The notes beneath the pieces are model-generated. The model was not told where the DNA came from and made no database searches. It saw nothing but the letters and a program-made list of their open reading frames with translations. Made by a program: the position numbers and the translations under genes. Below, piece after piece: positions 8,697 through 17,884 of a DNA stretch of 64,000 nt. Location: assembly GCA_963711495.1 (NCBI GenBank), contig CAVQEK010000004.1:2356001-2420000 (forward strand), given 5' to 3'. The DNA comes from CAVQEK01 sp963711495 (GTDB lineage: Bacteria; Bacteroidota; Bacteroidia; Cytophagales; Cyclobacteriaceae). The number at the start of each line of letters is the position of its first letter. The stretch's first letter is position 1.

Positions 8697-9572
8697 CTAT
8701 TTGGATTTATTGATAAATTCCTGAATGCTTTCTTCAAGCAGCACGTTAAATGTTTCCGGATCTTCCAGCATAACCACGTGACCTACACCGGGCATGATCT
8801 TCACTTCAAATGAGGGCACATATTTTTTGAATGCTTCAACGTTTGTCGGTATCCGGTCCGAATTAATAGAAATGACCGGAACCTGCAGGTCTGACAGTGC
8901 TTCAATGCTGCGTTCATTCTGCCAGCGAAAAATATTATCGCCCGATTCCTTCCAGCCTATCCTGGAAGTATTTTTTAGCATTTCCAATGCTTTTTTATAA
9001 GCTTTTTCCGGGTCTTTTTTGGCAAAACCTCCCGCCACCAATTTCTCCATAGTGGGATGGTTTACCAGGTCCATCATAACGCTATCAATGCGCTCCATCA
9101 TTTGCGGTGGCATCTTCATGTCCACATTCTGTAAATTATCCACCAGTACAATCCCGGGGACTTGACCGGGTATTTTGTTCGCCGCTTCGATAACAACCGG
9201 CCCGCCCATAGAAAAACCGACAAGGACCACCTGCTTCAGTTCAAGTTTGTTGATGACGGCAATGATATCCTTGCCAAAAGCCTCCATGGTCCAGTCAGTG
9301 CGATTATTGCCCGATGCCCCAAAGCCGGCAAGGTCGACAGCAACCGACTGGTATTTTTTGGAAAAGTATTTCATTTGGTCGTCCCAAAGGCTTTTATTAT
9401 TGGCCCAGCCATGGACAAACAAAAGCGCTGGTTCTCCTTTTCCCTGTGATTCAAAACTGATTTTGACGCCATCTGAAGAAATGGCGGTATTATCCGGCCC
9501 ACTTTTGCAGCCACCGGCAAATAGTACGAATACAATGAGGCAACATCTTAAAATGGTATTTTCTGGTCTCAT
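8697..9572 (-). CDS. Exported alpha/beta hydrolase lipoprotein
   Basis: A 291-residue alpha/beta-fold hydrolase. An N-terminal hydrophobic signal ends in a lipobox-like FAGGC with C22, so the protein is probably lipid anchored, although the -3 residue is not the usual leucine. The oxyanion motif HGW, the nucleophile elbow GFSMGG with S121 and a C-terminal histidine in GVGHVVMLE complete the likely catalytic triad. Such proteins hydrolyse esters, lactones or haloalkanes; the substrate cannot be told. It is transcribed on its own toward the small membrane genes. Confidence 0.85.
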   Translation of the reverse strand: MRPENTILRCCLIVFVLFAGGCKSGPDNTAISSDGVKISFESQGKGEPALLFVHGWANNKSLWDDQMKYFSKKYQSVAVDLAGFGASGNNRTDWTMEAFGKDIIAVINKLELKQVVLVGFSMGGPVVIEAANKIPGQVPGIVLVDNLQNVDMKMPPQMMERIDSVMMDLVNHPTMEKLVAGGFAKKDPEKAYKKALEMLKNTSRIGWKESGDNIFRWQNERSIEALSDLQVPVISINSDRIPTNVEAFKKYVPSFEVKIMPGVGHVVMLEDPETFNVLLEESIQEFINKSK

Positions 9573-9613
9573 AACGACTTCTTTTAATTCATGTGAGATG
9601 ATTAATTGCTATA

Positions 9614-10495
9614 TCATTCCTTGACAAACTTGAATGTATTATTCCCGGCTTTTATGATATATGTGCCGCTGGTTAGATTGGACACATCTTCCGTAATGAA
9701 ATTGACAGCTTCTCCCAGACAGGCTCTAATTACAGAAAAGTCAGGTTCCGGTCCTGAGATGTCTTCAACATGCTGGGTAGCAGTGGAGGTATTGCCATTC
9801 CCGTCATCAAACGTCCAGGTATCTGTGTATGTTCCGGGTGTATCGTAGGTCAAGGAGTTGCTAGTCGTGCCGGTAATCTCGCCGGCACAATTGTCGGTTG
9901 TGGTTAGGGCTGAAAGGGTGATGGCAGAACATACCGATGTGTCCAGCAGATTTGGGACTAACGGTGGAGTTTTATCAATCGTACTGATTTGTACCACATT
10001 ATTGATCGCGCTGTTTCCCTCCATATCCATGGCTTTCATGGAAAAAGTAGAGGCAGTACATGAACTCAAATTATCCACGGTAAACGTCAGCGCTGTGGTG
10101 CTGCCAACAAGTATATTTCCATTATGTACTTCATATCCTGTTACTCCAACATTGTCGGTTGGAGCAGTCCAGTTAAGCGTGACGCTTGTTTCAGTAATCG
10201 TTTCTGCACTCAATACTGGTGCAGTAGGGCGCAAGTAAATTACAAATTGACCATATTGTGGATTGGCTCCATTCGTTCCATTAAAGTCAGCCAGTTTTTT
10301 GTACATTTTATTTTCGGGTTCCCCTTCTTCAAACACCAAGGCAAAGCGATGACCTGTATTTACAGGATCTTCGGCATCGTGGGAAACTTCAGATAACAAA
10401 TCGCCGGGATAGGCCGGGCCATTTTTAGAAGACAAGAGGTATTCTTCCCGAGTACATCCCGTATTTAGAATTAGGCCATACATGAACATAAACAC
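9614..10495 (-). CDS. Secreted fibronectin-III/HYR-type protein with T9SS-like tail
   Basis: A 293-residue protein. After a short N-terminal region comes a fibronectin type III domain (about residues 92-180, with SVTLNWTAPTDNVGVTGYEV), then a HYR/CUB-like acidic module (about 180-250, TYTDTWTFDDGNGNTS). The C-terminus SGTYIIKAGNNTFKFVKE resembles the end of type IX secretion sorting domains. The whole is much smaller than usual multi-domain secreted proteins of this type, and the leader (LILNTGC near residue 14) is a poor lipobox. It may be the remnant of a larger adhesin or enzyme after internal deletion. Confidence 0.55.
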   Translation of the reverse strand: MFMFMYGLILNTGCTREEYLLSSKNGPAYPGDLLSEVSHDAEDPVNTGHRFALVFEEGEPENKMYKKLADFNGTNGANPQYGQFVIYLRPTAPVLSAETITETSVTLNWTAPTDNVGVTGYEVHNGNILVGSTTALTFTVDNLSSCTASTFSMKAMDMEGNSAINNVVQISTIDKTPPLVPNLLDTSVCSAITLSALTTTDNCAGEITGTTSNSLTYDTPGTYTDTWTFDDGNGNTSTATQHVEDISGPEPDFSVIRACLGEAVNFITEDVSNLTSGTYIIKAGNNTFKFVKE

Positions 10496-10672
10496 AGTTA
10501 GATGAGCTTGTAATGTTTACCTGATGAATATAATAAATAAATAAGGTGAACTACAAAATTTATTTATGGGGTTTAATATTGTGAATCACGAAAGATTGCA
10601 GGATCCAAAAATGCCTGGAGCAATGACCTGCTTCCGGATTCTTAAGGTTAAACCTGATTCATTCTGTTTTTT

Positions 10673-11242
10673 TTAGGATTTTTGGGGCAGCACAATGATG
10701 CCTCTCCATTTGTGATGGATCTCATTTCCATTCTCTAAGGTTTTCACAAAATTTTTGCCATAGCCCCTGCCTGAGGCTCCTTCAAATCTTCCCGTTCCTC
10801 CTGTAATAGCAAATGGTGTACTAAATTCCGAATCGAAGTCAGGATCTTCGCTGTTTACTACCTGACCGGAGAGTGTATAATATAATTCATCCCCATTTTC
10901 CATAAAAAAAGTTCCTTTGCCATCTACAAACTCACGAGCCACAGGATCTAAACAAAAGGTGAATTTGGTAGTGAATTTTCCAATAGGGGCTCCCTGCCCC
11001 TGTCCTTCCTGTGTAAAGAACAACCCGTATGGAGCTTCACATTCTTCTGAATCAAAAATAAGACTGGTTCGAGTAGTCATAAATTCAGCTTGGAAGGGTA
11101 TGATATGCCGAAAAGTTTTTTTTCGCTTGCTCATGTCAATTTTTCCTTTTACTTCTTTAAATACTTCGTGTTGAGGAATCTCACAGGCGAAAAGAAAGAT
11201 TACACTTACTAAAGCAATGCATAAGTTTTTTATAGTTTTCAT
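10673..11242 (-). CDS. Lipoprotein with allene-oxide-cyclase/dirigent-like barrel signature
   Basis: A 189-residue lipoprotein: signal peptide with lipobox LFAC (C20), followed by a beta-rich domain. The segment FAITGGTGRFEGASGRGYG is the type of turn found in allene oxide cyclase and dirigent-like beta barrels, where a GGTGxFxGAxG motif is conserved. This suggests a small calycin-like barrel exposed on the membrane; no enzymatic residue pattern is evident. It stands alone between the fibronectin-type gene and the AraC-TPR gene, on the same strand. Confidence 0.6.
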   Translation of the reverse strand: MKTIKNLCIALVSVIFLFACEIPQHEVFKEVKGKIDMSKRKKTFRHIIPFQAEFMTTRTSLIFDSEECEAPYGLFFTQEGQGQGAPIGKFTTKFTFCLDPVAREFVDGKGTFFMENGDELYYTLSGQVVNSEDPDFDSEFSTPFAITGGTGRFEGASGRGYGKNFVKTLENGNEIHHKWRGIIVLPQKS

Positions 11243-11530
11243 GATCTTAACAGTTTATCAGGCTAGCAGTACCCATGTTGAAATTAAGCACCATTATTGA
11301 TAATGGCACATTGGTAGAACCACCCGGTTATACATAGACTAAAAGGTAGCCGTGGGCCCCTGGCTGTATGAAAAGCTTTGTATAAAGGTGGGATAAAAAG
11401 GGAGAAGAGACTTAATACATATGTTGTAAAAAAGTGAAAATTTTTGCATACGTATGTTGCTTTGTGAATTTATGTTGCGTACATACCCGCTGGCGTTCGA
11501 TACCCTCAGATCTCATTGAAAGGGCATATT

Positions 11531-13516
11531 TTATCTTTTGGCCATGGGATGTTCATCAGAAGGCAAACCCATGCGTTTCAATAAACGCTGAAAACGCGGA
11601 TCGTCTTTCAGGACATCAAAAATAGGGTCCACACCAATGTATGGCATATTGGAGTCGTGGGTGTAATAGGCTTTTTCCAGCCAGGCTATGGCTTCATCCT
11701 TTTTGCCGGCGCGGGTGAATAGTGTTCCGATCTGCCAGGGAGTAACATAGGTTGTGTCTGAGCGTGCTATCAGCAAACGGGCCAAATTTTCAAGAGCGCC
11801 CTGGTAACCACCTTGTTGCGCTCCGAGTTCCAACGCTTCAACAGCTTTATGATCTCCTTTTGCTTCGTATGATTCTTTCCATATCTTTAGTGCTTCCGGG
11901 TACATTCCTTTCAAGTGGTAGGATGTTCTGAGGGTAGATAATGCCATATTGTATTCCGGCGCTGTTTTTAATGTATTGCTTAGTAAACTAATCGCCTCGT
12001 CGTATTGCCGGGTGAAATTGAGGTCCATTCCATAGAGCGACTTAAATAGTGGATTGGCAGGATCCAAATTCAAAGCTGTTTCAATTTGTTCCATAGCCTC
12101 TTCCGGTTGGTGTAAAATGTTTAATGTATGCGATAGTATGGCGCGCGCATGCGAATAATTGGGATTTAAGGCGACGGCGTGCCTGAGTTCTTTTTCTCCC
12201 TTTTTATAGTTCCACTCACCCCAGCAACTGAACATTCCGAGCAGATAATAGGCTTCGGACAGGGTACTATCCATTTTAAAGGCCTTGCTGGTAGCCGCTT
12301 TTATTTTGGGTCCCGCTTCCACATAAGAAACCAATCCGTTTTGCATCCGGTCTACCCATACCCTGGCGATACCTACGTCAGCCAGTGCATAATTCGGGTC
12401 CAGTTCTCTGGCCAATTCAAAATACTGCATGGCTGTGTTGAACCCTTCCTCAGTGAATTTATCGCAGTAAAACATTCCTTTGAGGCAGGCTTTATAAGCA
12501 TCCGGGTCAACTGCGTGAATGTTGGTGAGTAAAGATTCTTCCCGTGAAGTCAAGGTGGTACTGAGTGCTCCGGCGATGTTCCTGGCAACGTCACTTTGCA
12601 GGGCAAGTATTTTCCGCATATCCAGGTGGTATTCTTTCGCCCAGAGGTGCTGTTCTTCGGGAAAAGCTTCTATTAACTGCAACTCAATGCGCGCATCATC
12701 GCCTGATCCCATTATGGAGCCTTCCAGTATGGCATCCACTCCCAATTCTTTGGCAATATCCTGCAATGATTTGTCGGTTTGTCGATAGCGGAGGGTTGAA
12801 GTCCTGGAGATCACCCTCAGCCCGGAAATTTGGCCCAAAGTGCCAATAAGGGCATCGTGCAGGCCATTGACGAAATAATCCTGTTCCGGGTCGCCTGTAA
12901 AATTGTGCAAAGGCAATATGGCGACTGATCTCTTTTTTTGTTTGCCGGGATAGAGGTAGTGACCGGCTAAAACCAGCGCTATCAGTATAATGACAATCGG
13001 CACGATTACATTTAGAGAAGATACCCTGTATCGTCGATGTGATTTTTGTTCTTCCGGAGATTTTTTATAGGGCTTTGAATAAAGTTCTGGCGGAATGGAT
13101 CGAGTATCCGGGATTGTTTTTTCATCTTCAAAAGTAGTGGCTTCATTTTTTGAATCGAGTTTTCTTTCTGCTGTTTGTTTTTTTACTTCCCCCGGTGAAT
13201 ATCCATAATATGCGCGAAAGCATCTGTGGAAATAAGTGGGGCTGCCAAATCCCACACGGTAGGCAATCTCGGAAGTGGTGGCCACATCATCCCTGAGCAG
13301 TTTCATGGCCTCTTCCAATCTTACTTCCCGTATAAACTGGCTGATCGACTTTCCTCTAAGTAATTTTATTTTGCGATATAGTTGGGAACGGCTTATTCCG
13401 ATTTGTTCAGATAGCTCTTCTACGCCAAATTGGTCGTTTTCCAGGTTCTCATGGATAGTATTGGTGATCTTTTTGAGGAAAATATGATCCATGGAAGACG
13501 CCCCGATCTGTTCCAT
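11531..13516 (-). CDS. AraC-type regulator with TM, TolB-like and TPR domains
   Basis: A 661-residue one-component regulator. An AraC/XylS DNA-binding domain is at the N-terminus (about residues 10-112, with SEIAYRVGFGSPTYFHRCF), followed by a linker, one membrane helix (about 168-188), then a TolB/FlgO-like domain (SVAILPLHNFTGDPEQDYF) and at least five TPR-type repeats to residue about 640. DNA binding would be cytoplasmic and the TPR sensor periplasmic. The same domain order is recurrent in Bacteroidota, often near uptake or stress genes. Targets are not evident; the divergent region on its 5' side contains only decayed gene pieces. Confidence 0.85.
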   Translation of the reverse strand: MEQIGASSMDHIFLKKITNTIHENLENDQFGVEELSEQIGISRSQLYRKIKLLRGKSISQFIREVRLEEAMKLLRDDVATTSEIAYRVGFGSPTYFHRCFRAYYGYSPGEVKKQTAERKLDSKNEATTFEDEKTIPDTRSIPPELYSKPYKKSPEEQKSHRRYRVSSLNVIVPIVIILIALVLAGHYLYPGKQKKRSVAILPLHNFTGDPEQDYFVNGLHDALIGTLGQISGLRVISRTSTLRYRQTDKSLQDIAKELGVDAILEGSIMGSGDDARIELQLIEAFPEEQHLWAKEYHLDMRKILALQSDVARNIAGALSTTLTSREESLLTNIHAVDPDAYKACLKGMFYCDKFTEEGFNTAMQYFELARELDPNYALADVGIARVWVDRMQNGLVSYVEAGPKIKAATSKAFKMDSTLSEAYYLLGMFSCWGEWNYKKGEKELRHAVALNPNYSHARAILSHTLNILHQPEEAMEQIETALNLDPANPLFKSLYGMDLNFTRQYDEAISLLSNTLKTAPEYNMALSTLRTSYHLKGMYPEALKIWKESYEAKGDHKAVEALELGAQQGGYQGALENLARLLIARSDTTYVTPWQIGTLFTRAGKKDEAIAWLEKAYYTHDSNMPYIGVDPIFDVLKDDPRFQRLLKRMGLPSDEHPMAKR

Positions 13517-13634
13517 AGCCTATAGTGTAACGTGGTTTCATTTTAAATATACCACTATTTAACTATTTGTTCAACAGCATGGAGTGGTCATACATGGAAT
13601 TGATAACGATCTGATGACCATCAGGTCAGGGAGA

Positions 13635-13850
13635 CTAAAGCAAATCTTTGTTTTTCATTTTATTAGCATAGCTTTTCAGGGATTGCTTGTACGCCTTTAA
13701 AGTAGCCAGAACAGACTGATTGCTTGGGTCGTCAGTCAAGAGTCCTTTTTCTGCGCCGTCTTAATATTTGTTGGAGTACGCATCGGTATAATATTTTAAA
13801 TAGGAAGATAGATTGGGCACCTGATATTTCGATCGAAATAGCGGCAATTT
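13635..13850 (-). pseudogene. Decayed gene remnant with an in-frame stop
   Basis: On the minus strand one frame reads sensibly through about 70 codons: ...NLSSYLKYYTDAYSNKY, a TAA at 13761-13763, then DGAEKGLLTDDPSNQSVLA and ...KNKDLL before a TAG at 13635-13637. The composition and helical pattern look protein-like, but there is no start and one internal stop. I do not recognise the family. It may belong with the neighbouring remnant at 13861-14037. Confidence 0.4.
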
Positions 13851-13860
13851 TCAAAGTAGT

Positions 13861-14037
13861 TTAGTCTTTTTTACCCAACCCTGGTTCGAAAAGGGTGTGA
13901 ACGACTACTTGCTCGCCGGCGAAATTTTTCCCTTGATCCTGCCAGACGTGAGCATTGTTTTCAAATGTTTTGCACCAGGCATCTTTGCGTTTCAGTATTC
14001 CTTGTTGGTGGTATTGAAGATTTTTCGCCTCTTTAAA
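13861..14037 (-). pseudogene. C-terminal remnant of an unidentified gene
   Basis: An open stretch of 58 codons on the minus strand, starting straight after stop codons and ending in TAA at 13861. It contains AWCKTFENNAHVWQDQGKNF and HTLFEPGLGKKD, which read like real protein. No start codon or upstream part is present, so this is probably the tail of a deleted gene. Family not recognised. Confidence 0.4.
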
Positions 14038-14151
14038 TTATTAGATACTGAACATTTCGACCTCTAGTGCCGCAATTGAACTTTAATGCTAAAAACCAAA
14101 ATATAGGGTCAACAAATTGCCTGTTAAAATTAGTCCGATTCACAAAACATT

Positions 14152-15093
14152 ATGAAAAACCTGCTCACTCAACAACACAATGGTCAATTTAATTTTTACT
14201 TTTTTCGCCAAAATTTTGAGAGTAAAATTTCCTTGACTGGTTTATTTACAATCTTTAGATATTTTAAGTGGTTTATATTTTCCACAACAATTTTTATGAT
14301 GAGTTCAGCCTTGCTCGACGCGCAGAATTCACCAACCAATCCGGAAAACCAACAACCACACCGGGAAATCAAATGGGTCAATCCGGAATTAAAAGAGATG
14401 CCTGGATTAATACATCATATTTTGCCCAGTAAGGCCCTGGGCCACGATGTTGGTTATGTAGTATGGACTCCTCCGGATTATTCGGAAAGAACCAAAAAGC
14501 ACTATCCGGTAATCTATTTTCTTCATGGTGCCGGAGGTGATGAATCTGCCGATGCAGCCGGATTTTCAGCTTGGGTGGCAAAATCAATTACAGATAATTC
14601 TTTAACTCCGGTCATTTGTGTTTTTCCCAATGGCGGAATGAGCGGTTATCGGGGCGAAGTAGAAAAAATGATCATTGATGAATTGATACCTACCATAGAT
14701 AAAAATTACCGGACCATTTCCGAAGCCAAATCACGCGCATTGGCAGGTTTTTCTATGGGCGGTGCGGGATCAGTTTATCTGTCAATCAAGCATCCCGATC
14801 TATTTTGTGCTGCAGGTAGCATGGGAGGGGGCATTCGTGATAGAGATGAACAAATAAACGAGGCAATCCAAAAGGCCCTGCCGGCATGGAAAAAAATGCA
14901 TTATGGATTTTTCCTGGTCAATGGAGACAATGATCGTCCCGAGGCTTTCAAAGCATTTTCAATGACCCTGGAAAAAGAAGGGATCGACCATAAAGTACTG
15001 ATTCTGCCAGATACCAAACACAATCTTGGCCTTTACTACGACCGTTCCGTAGCCAAACTTTTAACTTTTTTAGATCATCATCTTAAAAAATAA
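14152..15093 (+). CDS. Secreted esterase of the esterase D / feruloyl-esterase type
   Basis: A 313-residue alpha/beta hydrolase of the putative-esterase family (PF00756 type). The mature domain begins after a hydrophobic segment at about residues 38-55, and the start chosen gives an unusually long N-region of some 35 residues; the signal may begin at a later methionine. Seen: VIYFLHGAGGDE (oxyanion region), the nucleophile elbow GFSMGG with S201, and DTKHNLGLYYD carrying the likely catalytic histidine. Members release acyl groups such as ferulate or acetate from polysaccharides, which suits the nearby glycan-degrading genes. It is monocistronic. Confidence 0.82.
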   Translation: MKNLLTQQHNGQFNFYFFRQNFESKISLTGLFTIFRYFKWFIFSTTIFMMSSALLDAQNSPTNPENQQPHREIKWVNPELKEMPGLIHHILPSKALGHDVGYVVWTPPDYSERTKKHYPVIYFLHGAGGDESADAAGFSAWVAKSITDNSLTPVICVFPNGGMSGYRGEVEKMIIDELIPTIDKNYRTISEAKSRALAGFSMGGAGSVYLSIKHPDLFCAAGSMGGGIRDRDEQINEAIQKALPAWKKMHYGFFLVNGDNDRPEAFKAFSMTLEKEGIDHKVLILPDTKHNLGLYYDRSVAKLLTFLDHHLKK

Positions 15094-15273
15094 TGATGTA
15101 GATAATGCATCAATTTGAAAATGGATATTTCAGTCGATAAATCCCTATTGTCATACACATACTTTTGGTTGAGTTTTTACACACCAGCCATCAATAGCAA
15201 GATGTGACCGGCAAGTAAGAGTTTTGTTGGCGAGTCCCCCCATAGATAGCAAAATAATTGGAAGGCAAGGATA

Positions 15274-16071
15274 TTAATGATAAAAGATAAGACCAAATAG
15301 AATGACAACGATTGAATAGAGTATGGTATAAATCGTTTTTTTATCCGGTGTAATTGGCTTTTTATAGGATACCACAGCATTGGCCCCGGCAATATTAAAA
15401 ACCAAAACATTGGTAAAATTTCGGCTGAAATGTACCAATGACGCCACCCAGATTGAGCCGCTGAGCCAGTAAATATAAAACAGCATTATCCCGCCTAAAA
15501 ACCAATCAACAGTTTGAAACAGATTGACTTTGTTTGTGATAAAGTGCCATATGGTGAAAATTAAAGAAGAAATCAATAATGCCTGGAAGAAACCAAACGG
15601 AAGTAACACGTATCCAAAATAACCTCTGAACATGATTTCTTCCTGCAGGGCGGCGATAAAAAGAACTAAAAATGCCAAAAGTGTATTAAGCGGGTTTTCT
15701 AGTGTATTAAAATAGTCCTTTGTCCAGGTTAAGGTGATCGTATGTCTGTAGTGGAGATACCAGACGAAGAGTAATGCCAAACCCACTGACACGATTAGGA
15801 TAAATAATGAAAACAATACATTCATTCCCCCAAAGGAAAATCCCAGTTTGCCCAGTGACTGTCGATCCCAGTACTTCAGGATCAAGGCAACTGCAACTAT
15901 AAACAATATATTGAACGCACCGGCTATCATTAGAAAATATGGATGATTTCTTTGTTTAAAGTCTTTAATATCAAAATTCATCCACTTTATTACCAACATG
16001 GCTGTGATGGATAGTGCGAATGAGATCACACTCACTACCACAATGCGCAGAATTGCTTGTATTATATCCAT
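15274..16071 (-). CDS. CPBP-family intramembrane metalloprotease (CAAX protease-like)
   Basis: A 265-residue polytopic protein with about eight hydrophobic segments. The two diagnostic CPBP/Abi motifs are present: EEIMFRGYFGYVLLPFGF (EExxxR) and FTIWHFITN (HxxxN/B type). Family members are intramembrane endopeptidases, best known for CAAX-protein processing and for bacteriocin self-immunity. No bacteriocin gene is visible next to it. It is transcribed toward the esterase gene, convergent with it. Confidence 0.8.
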   Translation of the reverse strand: MDIIQAILRIVVVSVISFALSITAMLVIKWMNFDIKDFKQRNHPYFLMIAGAFNILFIVAVALILKYWDRQSLGKLGFSFGGMNVLFSLFILIVSVGLALLFVWYLHYRHTITLTWTKDYFNTLENPLNTLLAFLVLFIAALQEEIMFRGYFGYVLLPFGFFQALLISSLIFTIWHFITNKVNLFQTVDWFLGGIMLFYIYWLSGSIWVASLVHFSRNFTNVLVFNIAGANAVVSYKKPITPDKKTIYTILYSIVVILFGLIFYH

Positions 16072-16201
16072 TTTACCAGTTTGATTTTTTCCGCCACATG
16101 ATACAAATCGAGGTCATTTTTTCAAACGCTAAAAGAAAAGAGCAATGGCTTATTACATAATGAGGATCACTTGTTAGAGTATCGAACAACGTCTATCTTT
16201 T

Positions 16202-17335
16202 TTATTGATCCATTTTATAGACTTCACTTCCAGCCAGCAGTAAACAGCCAAGCCCGTAATCTTCAAAATCAGGTTGTTTATCGTAGGTCACTGGTTGTCC
16301 GGCGGAAGGGTCTTTACCGGTGCCCTGCACATAGCCGAGAAATCCATTGGGATGCAGGGCATCCTGAAGAAGGGCATTCCATGCTTTAACAATTACCGGT
16401 TTGTATTTTTTTTCACTCAAAATGCCTTGATTGATCCCCCAAGCCATACCATATACAAATAGTGCCGTCCCGGTGGTTTCTTTTCCGCCATAGTGCGTCG
16501 GATCGTGGAGACTCACATTCCAGAACCCATCTTCCCTTTGAACTTTGATAATAGCCCCGGTCATGCTTTTAAAATCATTTATGTATTCCTTCCGGTGTGG
16601 ATTCTCTTTTGTTAAATTATCCAGTACACGTACCAGAGCGGCCAATACCCATCCATTACCGCGTGACCAGTAGCAGTCTTCTCCATTGGGTTCTTTGTAA
16701 GGAGGATCATAATCGGCATCTCTCCACCACAGACCATCTTTTGGGTTATACAATCCATGACCACCTTCAACAGTTTTGGTGTAATGATACATTTGGTACA
16801 TACGCTCAAAATAGGCATCATTGTGATATACCCTTCCCAACTTGGCAAAAACAGGCATGGCCATTTGAATGGCGTCTATCCAGTTCCAGTCATCGATCTT
16901 ATCGGTGGACATCATATTGTCTATCGATGCTTTCACATTCTTGATGCGTTCAGGGTCTTTTTCGATTTCATAGAGGTCGATGTATGTTTGGCCGGCGCAT
17001 TGATTGTCGGCGTTGCGGGTCAAAGTCTCGCCATCCCTGAAGTCCCAGTGATGCGTATTTGCCCAATCCACGGCATATTCATAATATTTCTTTTGAGGAT
17101 CGACGGCGTATAGTGCCATCAGGCCTTCATAATAAACGGCTCGTGTCCAGATATTGCTGGGTCTGGTTTTATTGGTGACAATATCTTTTCCGGTGTCCGG
17201 CCATTTATCCATAAAATATTGATTGGCTTTTTGCATAGCACTCAGGGTTTGTTTTTTCGGAATAAGTTCCTGGGCAAATGACCATTGACAAAATACCAGT
17301 GACAGAAACAATATGTATACAACAGGTTTATTCAT
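16202..17335 (-). CDS. Glycoside hydrolase family 88/105 (unsaturated glycuronyl hydrolase)
   Basis: A 377-residue secreted enzyme with a signal peptide (residues 1-21, ending SFAQE) and an alpha/alpha barrel typical of GH88/GH105 (YteR-like). Motifs include GLWWRDADY near residue 203, CYWSRGNGWVLAAL near residue 222 and DGFWNVSL near residue 272. These enzymes remove delta-4,5-unsaturated uronic acids from oligosaccharides made by polysaccharide lyases. Its first 50 codons are repeated, with substitutions, at 34443-34600. No lyase gene is present in the window. Confidence 0.9.
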   Translation of the reverse strand: MNKPVVYILFLSLVFCQWSFAQELIPKKQTLSAMQKANQYFMDKWPDTGKDIVTNKTRPSNIWTRAVYYEGLMALYAVDPQKKYYEYAVDWANTHHWDFRDGETLTRNADNQCAGQTYIDLYEIEKDPERIKNVKASIDNMMSTDKIDDWNWIDAIQMAMPVFAKLGRVYHNDAYFERMYQMYHYTKTVEGGHGLYNPKDGLWWRDADYDPPYKEPNGEDCYWSRGNGWVLAALVRVLDNLTKENPHRKEYINDFKSMTGAIIKVQREDGFWNVSLHDPTHYGGKETTGTALFVYGMAWGINQGILSEKKYKPVIVKAWNALLQDALHPNGFLGYVQGTGKDPSAGQPVTYDKQPDFEDYGLGCLLLAGSEVYKMDQ

Positions 17336-17553
17336 ATTTCAAATTTTTTAGTCAATAAGCCGGTTCAAATTTTATGCATGAGAAATTAATTATTTTGAAA
17401 TCCTATTGAATTTTCGACATATACATGTGCCATTTAAATTCAAGTATAGTTTTAGTATGTGACTTAAGGATGTTTGCAAGAAGCTATTTAAAGCAAATGA
17501 TTTATTTTGACAGATGCAACAATGAATCCTTTTAAGCGACTTAAATAATAGAA

Positions 17554-17578
17554 AAAGCCAACCGCAGAGACTGGCTTT
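17554..17578 (-). terminator. Rho-independent terminator of the MotA/TolQ-like fragment (left copy)
   Basis: Read on the minus strand, AAAGCCA pairs with TGGCTTT across an 11-nt loop and is followed by a short T run (GGCTTTTTC). It lies about 105 bp after the stop of the MotA/TolQ-like reading frame. The same element, with substitutions in the loop, occurs at 34811-34835. Confidence 0.65.
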
Positions 17579-17681
17579 ACTAAATTAAAATTGCTATGCG
17601 TATTCCAACAGATCAGTATAGCCTTATTCAAATCAACGACAAGATTTACAAAGATAAATTTGCCTTGTCGCTGCCAGAGTT

Positions 17682-17884
17682 TTAAACAGCCATCTTTCTA
17701 TTCAGAATAAACCAACATAGTGAGGACAGAAGAAATATAAAAAAACCATAGATCGTCGTGAATGAGCTTACTTTCAGCCCGCCCGCCAACAATGCCTGTG
17801 AAACCTCACCCATCTTTTCGATGGCCTTGAAAGCTTCAAACAAACCGATGATCTGACCAAATATCCCAAATGCCAGGGCAAAGC
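17682..17884 (-). pseudogene. 3' fragment of MotA/TolQ/ExbB-like gene, fused to aspartokinase
   Basis: The last 67 codons of the small MotA/TolQ-like protein (identical to the end of the intact gene at 34939-35313) occur here without the N-terminal part. Its reading frame is joined at FALAFGIFG to a truncated aspartokinase, giving a continuous 229-codon chimeric frame. Both parents contain the sequence GCTTTGCC at the joint, so microhomology probably mediated it. The chimera has no proper start and is unlikely to be functional. Confidence 0.85.

Larger units (their letters stand above)
17186..17884. repeat. 699-bp direct repeat, left copy
   Basis: This segment matches 34443-35141 without any indel; I count about 20 substitutions, roughly 97% identity, with the last 200 bp apparently identical. 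It runs from inside GH88, across the intergenic region and terminator, into the 3' part of the MotA/TolQ-like gene. Left of it the GH88 gene is complete; at its right edge the sequence switches to an aspartokinase fragment. Confidence 0.92.

Noticed and set aside
15177..15410. 77-codon minus-strand hydrophobic frame at the end of the CPBP gene
   Set aside because: It overlaps the protease gene in another frame and its hydrophobicity follows from the membrane-protein codons there.
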